Made by a program: the position numbers and the translations under genes. From an uncultured Clostridia bacterium (GTDB lineage Bacteria; Bacillota; Clostridia; Christensenellales; UBA1242), in NCBI GenBank assembly GCA_947626175.1, contig CANQRE010000011.1:1-21073 (forward strand): a stretch of DNA of 21,073 nt. The letters run 5' to 3'. Positions 1 through 7,420 of the stretch are shown here, in pieces. Below the pieces are notes generated by a model. It saw only the letters and a program-made list of their open reading frames with translations. It did not search any database and was not told the origin of the DNA. Within the stretch, counting starts at the first letter, position 1. Each line of letters opens with the position of its first letter.

Positions 1-828
1 GACCTGATATGGAAGCTCGGTGATGACAATTCGTTGTTTTCCACTTGCAAGCTCTTCAATTTCTGCCCTGCCGCGCAAAACAATTCCACCCTTTCCAGTT
101 CGATAAGCGTGTTTGACAGCCGCTCTGCCCATGATTATGCCACCGGTTGGATAATCAGGCGCTGGAATTATTTTGATAAGTTCATCAATGTCTATATCCG
201 GATTGTCGATGAGTGCCTGCACGCCATTGATAACTTCGCCAAGGTTGTGAGGTGGAATGTTTGTTGCCATTCCAACAGCAATTCCATCAGCTCCATTGAC
301 AAGAAGATTTGGAAACTTTGCTGGCAAAACTGTTGGCTGCATAAGTGTTTCGTCAAAGTTTGGATAAAATGGCACTGTGTCCTTGTCAATATCTTCAAGC
401 ATGAGTGAAGCGATTTTTGAAAGCCTTGCCTCTGTATAACGCATAGCGGCTGGTGGGTCGCCGTCAACAGATCCAAAGTTTCCGTGGCCATCGATAAGTG
501 GGCACCTGATCGAAAAGTCTTGTGCAAGCCTTACAAGAGCATCATACACGCTGCTGTCACCGTGTGGGTGATATTTTCCAAGCACTTCACCGACAATTCT
601 TGCACACTTTTTAAATGGCTTGTCAAATGTGTTTCCAAGTTCGCCCATCGCATATAAAATTCGTCTATGAACGGGCTTTAATCCATCTCTAACATCCGGA
701 ATCGCACGCGAAACATTGACCGCCATAGCGTAAGAAATGAACGAGCGCTTTAGCTCTCCCACAGCATCAACTTTTTCAATTTTTGTGTTTTGCAAAAGTT
801 CAGGCAATGATTTTTTTTCTTCTTTCAT
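1..828 (-). CDS. gyrA: DNA gyrase subunit A, N-terminal 276 residues (partial)
   Basis: Breakage-reunion subunit of DNA gyrase, which introduces negative supercoils together with GyrB. The frame is open from an ATG at 828 to the window edge, so the C-terminal part and the DNA-wrapping domain lie outside. Visible hallmarks are the winged-helix entry RDGLKPVHRRILYAM (residues 48-62), KYHPHGDSSVYD (85-96) and AAMRYTEARL with the catalytic tyrosine at about residue 131. The quinolone-determining positions equivalent to E. coli Ser83 and Asp87 are Ser92 and Asp96, the sensitive-type residues. The ATG is preceded by an AAGGGAAAAG purine tract. It follows gyrB by 26 bp on the same strand, with no promoter or terminator between, so the two form one operon. 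ParC is the main alternative, but the gyrB linkage and the sequence favour GyrA. Confidence 0.97.
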   Translation of the reverse strand, partial: MKEEKKSLPELLQNTKIEKVDAVGELKRSFISYAMAVNVSRAIPDVRDGLKPVHRRILYAMGELGNTFDKPFKKCARIVGEVLGKYHPHGDSSVYDALVRLAQDFSIRCPLIDGHGNFGSVDGDPPAAMRYTEARLSKIASLMLEDIDKDTVPFYPNFDETLMQPTVLPAKFPNLLVNGADGIAVGMATNIPPHNLGEVINGVQALIDNPDIDIDELIKIIPAPDYPTGGIIMGRAAVKHAYRTGKGGIVLRGRAEIEELASGKQRIVITELPYQV

Positions 829-854
829 ATCTTTTCCCTTTTTCAAAAATCTTT

Positions 855-2807
855 TTAAATGTCAAGGTCTGTAACAAGAGTTGCATTTTCTTCAATGAAT
901 TGTCGTCTTAGCTCCGGATCTTCGCCCATGAGTTGATTGAACATTTTGTCGGCTTCAATCGCGTCTTCCATTGTGATTTGAATGAGCGTTCGCTTTTCAG
1001 GATTCATGGTTGTTTCCCAAAGCTGCTCAGGGTTCATTTCACCAAGACCTTTGTAACGCTGAATTGTTGTGCCTTTTCTGCCATTTTTTTCAAGCTCTTC
1101 ATTTAGTTCTTCATCAGAGTAAAAATATTTTTCATCTTTGCCACGAGCAACCTTGTATAGAGGCGGCTTTGCTGAATACACATATCCTCTTTCAAGAAGT
1201 GGACGCATGTATCTAAACAAGAACGTCAAAAATAGTATTCGAATATGTGCTCCGTCAACGTCGGCATCGGTCATGGATATGATTTTGTGATATCGAAGTT
1301 TGCTTTCGTCAAACTCGTTTCCAATTCCAGCACCAAAAGCTGTTATCATGTTTTTGATTTCAGCATTTTCCAAAATTTTGTGAAGCCTTGCTTTTTCAAC
1401 GTTCAAAATCTTTCCGCGAAGTGGCAAAATCGCTTGGAAACGCCTATCTCTGCCCTGTTTTGCACTGCCGCCCGCAGAATCTCCTTCGACAATATAAATC
1501 TCGCAATGTTCGGCGTTTCTCTCTGTGCAATCGGCAAGCTTTCCAGGAAGAGTTGTGTTTTCAAGAACGCTTTTTCTTCGAGTGAGTTCTCGCGCATTTC
1601 GTGCAGCATCACGCGCCCTTTGAGCATTGATTGATTTCATAATCAAATTTTTTGCTTCAACAGGGTGTTCTTCCAAAAAGTCACCAAAACTGTCAACCAT
1701 GGCTTTGTAAACAATTGTTCTCATTTCGCTGTTGCCAAGTTTTGTTTTGGTCTGCCCTTCAAATTGCGGATTTTTGAGTTTTACGCTGATAACAGCGGTT
1801 ATTCCTTCGCGGCAATCTTCGCCCGAAAGTTTTTCGCTTTCCTTGATTATTTTGTTTTTGACAGCATAATCATTTATAACCTTTGTAAGTCCGTTCTTAA
1901 AGCCGTCAAGATGCGTTCCGCCTTCTTCAGTGTTAATATTGTTTGCATAGGCGTTTATGATTTCGTTGTAAGAATCATTAAACTGGAAGCAAACCTCAAT
2001 TTCATTTTCAATTTCGCCATTTGCATTACGATTGAACTTGTTGAAATATATTGGATTTGGGAAAAGTGTTTCGCGATTTTTGTTTAAAAAGTCAACAAAC
2101 TCAACAATTCCGCCTTTAAACTCAAACACTTCCTTTCTTTCGCGGCCTTCACGCTTGTCTTCAAGCGAAATCACAAGCCCTTTGTTTAAGAAAGCTATTT
2201 CGCGGAAGCGATTTTTCATTGTGTCATAATTGAAAACTGTTGTTTCAAAAATTTCATCGTCTGGCCAAAATGTGATTGTTGTTCCACGTTTTTCTGTTTT
2301 GCCAACAATCTTGAGCGGATAAAGTGCTTTGCCACGTTCAAATTCAATGATGTGATAAAGCCCGTTTTGATAAACTTCGGCAACCATTTTTGAAGAGAGT
2401 GCATTCACGCAGCTTACGCCCACGCCGTGAAGTCCGCCAGAAATCTTGTAGCCTTCACCGCCAAACTTTCCGCCAGCATGAAGCTTTGTCAAAACAACTT
2501 CAACAGCACTTTTGCCTTCCTTTTCAATTATGCCTGTTGGAATTCCACGACCATTGTCGGCAACCGAGCAAGAGCCATCTTCATTGATTGTGACGCTGAT
2601 CTCGGTGCAATATCCGGCAAGTGCTTCGTCAATCGAGTTGTCAACAACTTCGGTCACAAGGTGATGAAGGCCATGCTCGTCAGTTGAGCCAATATACATG
2701 CCCGGCCTTTTTCTGACTGGGTCAAGGCCTTCAAGCACTTGAATGTCGCTTGCATCATATTTGACAGATTTTGAAAGTTCTTGTTCTTCAGATGTGAAAT
2801 CTTCCAT
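855..2807 (-). CDS. gyrB: DNA gyrase subunit B
   Basis: ATPase subunit of gyrase, 650 residues, a normal length for a Bacillota GyrB without insertions. Domains in order: GHKL ATPase with EVVDNSIDEA (53-62; catalytic Glu53, Mg-binding Asn57), DNGRGIP (84-90) and GGLHGVG (124-130); a transducer domain with the QTKTKLG lysine loop near 352-358; PGKLADC (421-427); a TOPRIM domain with EGDSAGG (441-447) and the metal-binding acidic cluster MTDADVDGAH (512-521); and the C-terminal YKGLGEMNPEQLWETTM segment (585-601) that contacts GyrA. The ATG has an AAGGGGTT ribosome binding site. It is the first gene of a gyrB-gyrA operon with its own AT-rich promoter. No recF, dnaN or dnaA lies next to it, so it is detached from the classical origin cluster. 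Confidence 0.98.
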   Translation of the reverse strand: MEDFTSEEQELSKSVKYDASDIQVLEGLDPVRKRPGMYIGSTDEHGLHHLVTEVVDNSIDEALAGYCTEISVTINEDGSCSVADNGRGIPTGIIEKEGKSAVEVVLTKLHAGGKFGGEGYKISGGLHGVGVSCVNALSSKMVAEVYQNGLYHIIEFERGKALYPLKIVGKTEKRGTTITFWPDDEIFETTVFNYDTMKNRFREIAFLNKGLVISLEDKREGRERKEVFEFKGGIVEFVDFLNKNRETLFPNPIYFNKFNRNANGEIENEIEVCFQFNDSYNEIINAYANNINTEEGGTHLDGFKNGLTKVINDYAVKNKIIKESEKLSGEDCREGITAVISVKLKNPQFEGQTKTKLGNSEMRTIVYKAMVDSFGDFLEEHPVEAKNLIMKSINAQRARDAARNARELTRRKSVLENTTLPGKLADCTERNAEHCEIYIVEGDSAGGSAKQGRDRRFQAILPLRGKILNVEKARLHKILENAEIKNMITAFGAGIGNEFDESKLRYHKIISMTDADVDGAHIRILFLTFLFRYMRPLLERGYVYSAKPPLYKVARGKDEKYFYSDEELNEELEKNGRKGTTIQRYKGLGEMNPEQLWETTMNPEKRTLIQITMEDAIEADKMFNQLMGEDPELRRQFIEENATLVTDLDI

Positions 2808-2836
2808 GTTTAACCCCTTATATATATTACATATAT

Positions 2837-2865
2837 ATTATATATAATTATATAAACAAAAACAA
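2837..2865 (-). promoter_or_regulatory. Promoter of gyrB-gyrA
   Basis: On the minus strand, TTGTTT (2860-2865) and a perfect TATAAT (2837-2842) are 17 bp apart, about 30 bp upstream of the gyrB ATG. The surroundings (2819-2856) are almost pure alternating A/T, an easily melted tract that would make the promoter sensitive to supercoiling. Supercoiling control of gyrase genes is known in other bacteria; here it is inference. Because the tract is so AT-rich, other -10 registers are possible. Confidence 0.55.
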
Positions 2866-2979
2866 GCGTTTTTAAGCACATTTTTTGAAAAACTTGAGTT
2901 CTTTATGGCCTAAGCACAATTTTGCCAAAATTTACCCCTTTCCGCGCGGCGAGAGAAGGGCCGACACTTATTTTGAGTC

Positions 2980-3008
2980 TTGACAGCAGCACGGCAACGT
3001 GCTAATAT
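2980..3008 (+). promoter_or_regulatory. Promoter with palindromic spacer for the 3029 gene
   Basis: A perfect TTGACA (2980-2985) is followed after exactly 17 bp by TAATAT (3003-3008). The spacer holds a perfect inverted repeat, AGCACG-GCAA-CGTGCT (2988-3003), a likely operator for a repressor that would block RNA polymerase. The predicted transcription start near 3015 leaves a leader of only about 14 nt before the ATG at 3029. This also excludes the upstream GTG at 2999, which lies inside the promoter. Confidence 0.6.
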
Positions 3009-3028
3009 TTTCTGTAAGGAGAACTGCA

Positions 3029-3889
3029 ATGGAAAAGAAAACATTTTCGCTGCCAAGCGCCGAAGAAATCATACAACTGTGCGGGATTCGCAACTTTAAA
3101 GCAAACAATATCAAAAGCGCTTTGGAAATTTTGAAATCGCACGGCATTTTAAAGACCGCTGATGACGAAAAAATGTTTGTAACTTTGCAACTTTGTGCTG
3201 ACAGGCCAGGACTTGAATATAAACCCGGCAGCATAAACGCACACAAAATGTATGATTTGACAAACACAAACATAAGAGCAATAATCGTCATTCCCCAAGC
3301 CTTTAAAAGTTTTGGACAAGCGATAGATGATCTTGCTTTCAACATAACAAAAGCCTTTATCGAAAACAAGGATTTGCAAAATCAGCTTAGTCACGATTTC
3401 GACATCAATTATAACTACACCCCTATCGGCACTTATTCCATCAAAGACATTGTTGAAAACTATAACAAATGCTTAAAAAATGCAGAGATTTTTAAATGTA
3501 TTGATTTTGAAAAAAACACCCTTCCAAAATGGCTGGAACAAACAAGGCTGGCAGCACTTGACAGAACCAATCAAAGGCTTACTTCAAACAATCATAATAT
3601 CAGAGATCTTAACACAAACATTGAAATTGCAAAAATCAAAGCCGATGTTTATGAACGCAAACTTGAAAAAATAAAAGACGACAAACAATATGACAAAGCC
3701 TATGCTGTGTTAAGTGACGAACTTCAAAAAGAGAACGACAAAATCAATGTGTATAGCCAAAGACTGCAAAACATCAAAACCGAAAACACAGATTTTAGTT
3801 ATAATCAACAACTTTTCTCCGTCACCCCTCACGACTATTTGTTGCAACAAATGGGATATGACGTGGAAGATGAAGGAGCGCATAATTAA
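3029..3889 (+). CDS. Unknown coiled-coil protein, 286 aa
   Basis: I do not recognise this protein family. It has no signal peptide or membrane segment, so it is probably cytosolic. The N-terminal half (residues 1-160) looks like a mixed alpha/beta fold, with a helix-rich start and a beta-strand-like stretch RAIIVIP near residue 85. Residues about 165-245 are strongly charged and heptad-like (RLTSNNHNIRDLNTNIEIAK, then KLEKIKDD and ELQKENDKINVYSQRL), which predicts a long coiled coil. The C-terminus is acidic. The start at 3029 follows an AAGGAG site 7 nt upstream; an upstream in-frame GTG at 2999 lies in the promoter and is rejected. The gene is transcribed alone, ends in a bidirectional terminator, and has a palindrome between its promoter elements, so it is probably a specifically regulated gene. 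Confidence 0.85.
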   Translation: MEKKTFSLPSAEEIIQLCGIRNFKANNIKSALEILKSHGILKTADDEKMFVTLQLCADRPGLEYKPGSINAHKMYDLTNTNIRAIIVIPQAFKSFGQAIDDLAFNITKAFIENKDLQNQLSHDFDINYNYTPIGTYSIKDIVENYNKCLKNAEIFKCIDFEKNTLPKWLEQTRLAALDRTNQRLTSNNHNIRDLNTNIEIAKIKADVYERKLEKIKDDKQYDKAYAVLSDELQKENDKINVYSQRLQNIKTENTDFSYNQQLFSVTPHDYLLQQMGYDVEDEGAHN

Positions 3890-3890
3890 C

Positions 3891-3914
3891 AAAAAACGGG
3901 CAACGCCCGTTTTT
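3891..3914. terminator. Bidirectional terminator between convergent genes
   Basis: A GC stem CGGGC-AAC-GCCCG is flanked by an A-run on the left and a T-run on the right, so it works as an intrinsic terminator on both strands. It begins two bases after the stop of the 3029 gene and overlaps the stop codon of the convergent membrane-protein gene. Confidence 0.85.
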
Positions 3915-4614
3915 ATTTTGCAAGCACAAGGCCTTCAATTCGCCATTTGTAGATTTTGTAATGCAAAAAAGGAACAAATATGCCAAGTGTCAAAAAACAT
4001 AAAACAAGGTCCTTCCACCAAAATTTGTAAATCTCTCCCTTTGTGCCTTTGAAAATCAAATTTCGGCCATTTATTTTTGTTAGCGAAGCAAAATATTGCA
4101 TCTTAAGTTCGTGTGCATGGGGCGAAGCAAGTTTGAGCGAAAAAAATGTTATTAGCCACGCTTTGACATATATCTTTATTTTTGACGGCGTTGCACTTTT
4201 GAGAAAAGTTGGCGCGATTGTGCCATCGAACGAAAGTTTGCGCCTGACCCAGCGGCGATACAGCCCCTGCAAAAACACAGCTCCAAGCAAAAGACCGATT
4301 GCATTGACAGCCCAAAACGCAATTTTTTGCGGAAGCAAAAGACCAAAAAAATATAACACCAAATTGCTTATTGCCGAAAATCCAACATAAACAAAAAGCC
4401 AAGCCAAATATATAACATACGCTTGCCACAATTTTCCCAAAAAATAAAGCTGATGGCCGCTTATTTGACTTTGCTCCACCCGCCACTTTTCAAATGAATA
4501 GGTCATATATGGCAAAAGCAAGCTTAACGAAAAAATAGACGCCACCCATTCAATCGCCTCAAAGCCAAAATAAGCCGATTTGCTTGCCAAAAATTGAGAA
4601 GGAATTTTTTTCAT
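3913..4614 (-). CDS. Multi-pass membrane protein with DUF898/YjgN-like repeats
   Basis: A 233-residue integral membrane protein. Hydrophobic segments lie near residues 22-38, 62-82, 86-115, 150-163 and 207-220. A motif recurs: an aromatic-basic start, then about ten residues, then a Gly-x-x-[L/I]-x-F-[L/K] turn. Copies are EKWRVEQSQISGHQLYFLG (about 42-60), RRWVRRKLSFDGTIAPTFL (about 120-138) and a third near 178-193 ending INGRNLIFKG. A last half-copy (YKWRIEG) is at the C-terminus, after a TLGIFVPF segment. This resembles the DUF898/YjgN family of bacterial inner-membrane proteins of unknown function; the match is by eye and only moderately sure. The ATG overlaps the stop of the upstream membrane gene as ATGA, so the two are translationally coupled and probably work together. 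Confidence 0.8.
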   Translation of the reverse strand: MKKIPSQFLASKSAYFGFEAIEWVASIFSLSLLLPYMTYSFEKWRVEQSQISGHQLYFLGKLWQAYVIYLAWLFVYVGFSAISNLVLYFFGLLLPQKIAFWAVNAIGLLLGAVFLQGLYRRWVRRKLSFDGTIAPTFLKSATPSKIKIYVKAWLITFFSLKLASPHAHELKMQYFASLTKINGRNLIFKGTKGEIYKFWWKDLVLCFLTLGIFVPFLHYKIYKWRIEGLVLAK

Positions 4615-5186
4615 GACTTTTTTGTTTTTTTCTTGTCAACAAAACAAAAGTTTTCATTTTTGAGTTTGACAAAATATGTTTTGTTTTCAATCACAAGATC
4701 GCCGCGATAAAATATTTTTGCATTTTTCTTTTGCGTTGAGCCAGCTTCCATATATGTGATGTCATAAAAGTTAAAGCCAAGCAAATTGAGAAAAGGATTG
4801 ATGTAATAAAGCGAATTGTTGATGTAAACAATTCCAATCATGATGAGAATTGCAACATATATGCAAAACGCGGAAACAAGCGAAAGATCAAGCGGAATTG
4901 CAAAAAACACAAACAGCGAAAAATATCCCAAAAAGTGTTGATCCGTTATATTGTGTTTTGACAAAATTGTGATTTCTTTTGCTTCGTCATTGTTATATTT
5001 AACGTTCCACAAAAGTCCCCAAACGCTCAGCCCCAAAAGCAAAAGAAGGGTAACCAAATTTATGGTGTTGAGAACATTGAAAGAAAGATTGTGATTGATT
5101 ATTTCCACCACAAGTTTTAAAAGCACCAAAAAATACATTGGCATAAAGGCGCTGATATACAGCAAAAAGTTTTTTAATGTTTGCAT
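4611..5186 (-). CDS. Small four-helix membrane protein with cytosolic tail
   Basis: 191 residues with about four transmembrane helices (near 8-30, 40-62, 88-105 and 106-128). A short motif INPFLNLLGFNFYDITYMEA (about 128-147) follows, then a soluble, beta-rich, lysine-rich tail (150-191). No family name can be given with confidence. The general plan, a membrane domain followed by a NP-LLGF motif and a small tail, is one I associate with poorly characterised Firmicutes membrane proteins. The start codon has no clear Shine-Dalgarno sequence (AATGTT precedes the ATG). Its stop overlaps the start of the DUF898-like gene by four bases (ATGA), so the pair is coupled and probably forms one membrane complex. 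Confidence 0.8.
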   Translation of the reverse strand: MQTLKNFLLYISAFMPMYFLVLLKLVVEIINHNLSFNVLNTINLVTLLLLLGLSVWGLLWNVKYNNDEAKEITILSKHNITDQHFLGYFSLFVFFAIPLDLSLVSAFCIYVAILIMIGIVYINNSLYYINPFLNLLGFNFYDITYMEAGSTQKKNAKIFYRGDLVIENKTYFVKLKNENFCFVDKKKTKKS

Positions 5187-5259
5187 AACATTATTGTGCT
5201 TAACTAGGGAAAAAATATGATTTTGATTTGTTTTTGATAAAAAATGTCAATATTTTAAC

Positions 5260-5282
5260 AAAAAAACGCAATTTTTGCGTTT
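5260..5282 (-). terminator. Terminator after the YjbR/MmcQ gene
   Basis: On the minus strand, AAACGCAA-AAA-TTGCGTTT forms an 8-bp stem directly followed by a T-run. The stem begins within the stop codon of the YjbR/MmcQ gene, so the stop and the terminator are merged. It separates this gene from the membrane-protein pair downstream. Confidence 0.7.
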
Positions 5283-5934
5283 ATTTTTTATTTTCAACCA
5301 AATCATAGCTTTCACAAACAAGCTTCATAATTTTTGCAAAATCAATGTTTTTGTCAAGCAAAATGGTTAGCCAGTGAATTTTGTTCATGTGATATGCAGG
5401 AAAAATATTTTTTCCGTCATACAAATTTTGCATATCTAGTGGGTCATGCTTGAGATTTAACACGTCAACAAGCTCTTTGCTTTTCAACCCCAACCTTTCG
5501 GCCGGAATTGTCATGATGAGAGCAAACCATTTTGTTGACGACTTTACTCTGAAAATAATGTTTTCGTCTTCCCATGGAAATTCGGCATCTGAATCAAAAC
5601 GCGACTTCATAAAATCAATCACTTTTTCTTTGACTGAAAAAGATGAAAAACAATTGCTAACAATGTCATCTCTTAAATCAAACACCTGTTTTTTTAGCCC
5701 GCCCACAAACGAGCCTTCGGCTTGCTCAACATTTGTCAAAAAATAATCGCTTTGAGCCTCGGTGTCAAAAATATCTATGACAAAAGTTTTGTCGTCAATT
5801 TTAACCTTGGCAACAAAACCTTCCACGGGAAGTTGCTTTTCCAAAAAATAACCGCCTTCACTTTGGCTAAAGCCATATTTTTTGAGCTTAAGTTTGTTTA
5901 AAGCAAATTTATTGTGAACGTAATCAAAATTCAT
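5281..5934 (-). CDS. YjbR/MmcQ family protein, 217 aa
   Basis: The C-terminal half (about residues 110-217) is a clear YjbR/MmcQ domain, with the CyaY-like fold often annotated as DNA-binding. Diagnostic parts are FPWEDENIIFRVKSSTKWFA (119-138), IMTIPAERLG, VDVLNLKHDP and FPAYHMNKIHWLTILLD near 178-194. The first 95 residues form a second domain, with KKYGF, FVAKVKIDDKTFVIDIFDTE and a charged segment. The usual single-domain proteins are about 115-120 residues, so this is the longer type. The biological role of the family is poorly defined. There is no Shine-Dalgarno sequence: a TATACT box ends 6 nt before the ATG, so the mRNA is probably leaderless. It is transcribed alone, with its own promoter and terminator. 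Confidence 0.93.
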   Translation of the reverse strand: MNFDYVHNKFALNKLKLKKYGFSQSEGGYFLEKQLPVEGFVAKVKIDDKTFVIDIFDTEAQSDYFLTNVEQAEGSFVGGLKKQVFDLRDDIVSNCFSSFSVKEKVIDFMKSRFDSDAEFPWEDENIIFRVKSSTKWFALIMTIPAERLGLKSKELVDVLNLKHDPLDMQNLYDGKNIFPAYHMNKIHWLTILLDKNIDFAKIMKLVCESYDLVENKK

Positions 5935-5940
5935 AACAAA

Positions 5941-5968
5941 AGTATATCATTTTTTAACTTATTCACAA
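5941..5968 (-). promoter_or_regulatory. Promoter giving a leaderless YjbR/MmcQ mRNA
   Basis: TTGTGA (5963-5968) and TATACT (5941-5946) are 16 bp apart on the minus strand. Only six bases separate the -10 box from the ATG at 5934, so the expected start nucleotide is the A of the start codon. No other in-frame methionine follows in the first half of the protein, so translation must start there. Confidence 0.6.
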
Positions 5969-5971
5969 AGC

Positions 5972-6003
5972 AAAACAGCTATCTTCGCCAAAACGAAGCT
6001 GTG
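5972..6003 (-). terminator. Possible terminator overlapping the end of the SOD gene
   Basis: On the minus strand, ACAGCTTCG and CGAAGATAGCTGT can pair around a TTTTGG loop with a small bulge (GATA), followed by TTTTGCTTT. The hairpin covers the last codons of the SOD gene and abuts the -35 box of the next gene. The T-run is short, so termination may be partial. Confidence 0.4.
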
Positions 6004-6473
6004 ACAGGCACTTCTTCAATCACGCCGCACGCAATTTTTTCGCCCGAATTTCCTGCCGGCTGTGACGAAAAATCATCCGGATTTTCATGCACAACAACAG
6101 TTTTTCCCAAAATTTGTTTGCCCACAAAACGAGTTGTATAAAAAACCGAAAAAGCATTTCCGTCATTTGAAAAAAGTGGCGGCATGTCACCAGCATGACA
6201 TGGGTGAGGCTCGTCAGAAGGGTTGTAATGCCCCAAAGTTTGCTTGAAATCATCTTTGCAGCTTTCGCCTTCGTGAATATGCTCGGCAAAAATTTGAGTT
6301 TCAGTTTTTGGAAGCGATGAAATTTGAGTTGCCACAATCGTTCCTTCGCCAAGCGCATAAAATTCAACCTTGCCTTCAATTTGCGGATATTTTTCGCCGC
6401 CCTTTATGTTTGCAAAAGCATAAGGCTTGCTTCGTGCCAAAAAACTGAAAACCATTTTTATATTGTTTTCCAT
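5979..6473 (-). CDS. Superoxide dismutase (Cu/Zn) family protein
   Basis: 164 residues with the Cu/Zn superoxide dismutase fold, which converts superoxide to oxygen and hydrogen peroxide. All expected ligands can be located: copper and zinc histidines in HIHEG (His65, His67), GHYNP (His82), HPCHAGD (His90/His93, Asp96) and VVVHENPDDF (His129). Cys72 and Cys149 are the likely disulfide pair. The active-site arginine seen in classical enzymes is replaced by lysine in AGNSGEKIACGVI, as in related clostridial proteins from memory, so activity may differ. There is no signal peptide, unlike periplasmic or secreted bacterial enzymes, so it should be cytosolic. The ATG at 6473 has a strong AAGGGGGAG site. 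It is flanked by terminators and is probably monocistronic. Confidence 0.93.
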   Translation of the reverse strand: MENNIKMVFSFLARSKPYAFANIKGGEKYPQIEGKVEFYALGEGTIVATQISSLPKTETQIFAEHIHEGESCKDDFKQTLGHYNPSDEPHPCHAGDMPPLFSNDGNAFSVFYTTRFVGKQILGKTVVVHENPDDFSSQPAGNSGEKIACGVIEEVPVTASFWRR

Positions 6474-6520
6474 ATCTCCCCCTTAACAAAAACTTTATAT
6501 GTTTTAAGGCACGTTTTTGA

Positions 6521-6546
6521 TAAAAAAATAATGCCGAAGCACTATT
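6521..6546 (-). terminator. Terminator of the nucleoside phosphorylase gene
   Basis: On the minus strand, AATAGTGC and GCATTATT pair around TTCG. The result is an 8-bp stem (one G-U pair) closed by an extra-stable C(UUCG)G tetraloop, followed by a run of T. The stem begins in the stop codon of the phosphorylase gene. Confidence 0.8.
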
Positions 6547-7330
6547 TTTTCACAAAAATTTCAACGCAATCGATCATGATTTTTATCACCAGCGTTTTGA
6601 GATCATCTTTTGTTTTGTGCCAATCCCACGCTCCTTGTTTGACCAAATCGGAAAAATATAACACTTGCGCAAACTTTAGCCCACGAAATTTGGCCACAGC
6701 ACACCATGACGCACATTCCATTTCCACGCATGAAGCACCTTGTTTTTTGCGCTTTTCAATCGCCAATGGGGTTTCCCTGTAAAACGCATCTGTTGTCCAA
6801 GTTGTGGCAAGATGATATTTGTAACCCTTACCCTTAAAATATTCCGCCACAAAATTTGTAAGCTCAGCATTTGTTGAAATATATGTTGATGGCTTTTGAT
6901 AGTGATATGACGTTCCTTCATCTCTGATTGCTTTTTGGACAAGCACAAATTCCGTTGGGTTGATTTTTTCATCTATTTGCCCAGCTGACCCACAGGCAAA
7001 AAAGTTTTTTATGCCCAGAAATGCGAGCTCGCTCATCACTCCGTCTGCTGCAGCAGGTCCTCCAAGCGGCGTGATTGCAATCAAAAATTTGTTTTTATAT
7101 GCAAAAATCGGAATCGAAAATGACACGTTTATAAGTGCAAAAACTTTTTTGAGAAAACGCGGAGAAAAACTTGCAGAAAGTTCTTCTTCCTTTGTAAAAA
7201 CCAAAAGTGCCGTGTCAATCCCCTTTTGCTCAAGATATTTTTTAAATTTAACGTTTTCAGGTCTTTTTGAAACAAACGACCCACTTATAACGTCATCACC
7301 CTTAAAAAAATCCAAAATAGGCGGCTTCAT
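6542..7330 (-). CDS. Nucleoside phosphorylase (PNP/UDP family)
   Basis: Cytosolic enzyme of the purine/uridine phosphorylase superfamily, which splits a nucleoside with phosphate into base and ribose-1-phosphate. The 262 residues carry TPLGGPAAADG (88-97), the core GSAGQID (114-120), RDEGTSYHY (136-144), TTDAFYRET (179-187) and VEMECA (202-207), whose Glu contacts the ribose. The motifs are closest to the uridine-phosphorylase branch, but the base cannot be read from sequence alone; some members also cleave nicotinamide riboside. The start at 7330 follows an AAAAAGGAG site; the longer reading to 7444 crosses the promoter. It is transcribed divergently from the NrtR-like regulator, so co-regulation in nucleoside or pyridine-nucleotide salvage is possible. 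Confidence 0.92.
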   Translation of the reverse strand: MKPPILDFFKGDDVISGSFVSKRPENVKFKKYLEQKGIDTALLVFTKEEELSASFSPRFLKKVFALINVSFSIPIFAYKNKFLIAITPLGGPAAADGVMSELAFLGIKNFFACGSAGQIDEKINPTEFVLVQKAIRDEGTSYHYQKPSTYISTNAELTNFVAEYFKGKGYKYHLATTWTTDAFYRETPLAIEKRKKQGASCVEMECASWCAVAKFRGLKFAQVLYFSDLVKQGAWDWHKTKDDLKTLVIKIMIDCVEIFVKK

Positions 7331-7349
7331 ACTTTTTCTCCTTTTTGCC

Positions 7350-7379
7350 ATTATATCAAAATCCGCCTTGCCCTTACAA
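7350..7379 (-). promoter_or_regulatory. Promoter of the nucleoside phosphorylase gene
   Basis: TTGTAA (7374-7379) and a perfect TATAAT (7350-7355) are 18 bp apart on the minus strand. The predicted leader is about 13 nt and carries the AAAAAGGAG site. The element lies about 46 bp from the palindrome in the divergent nrtR promoter. Confidence 0.6.
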
Positions 7380-7420
7380 ACAAAAAGCAACAATTTTCTT
7401 TTATATTTTTCTTCTTTCGC

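Noticed and set aside
1245..2687. Long frames antisense to gyrB
   Set aside because: They shadow a highly conserved gene and show no ribosome binding site or recognisable product.
2999..3028. Upstream GTG start for the coiled-coil gene
   Set aside because: It lies inside the promoter spacer, upstream of the expected transcription start; the ATG at 3029 has an AAGGAG site.
3913..5186. Kiwa-type anti-phage system, suggested by the four-helix membrane protein
   Set aside because: Topology alone is the only hint. No DUF4868 (KwaB-like) partner is present; the coupled gene is a second membrane protein.
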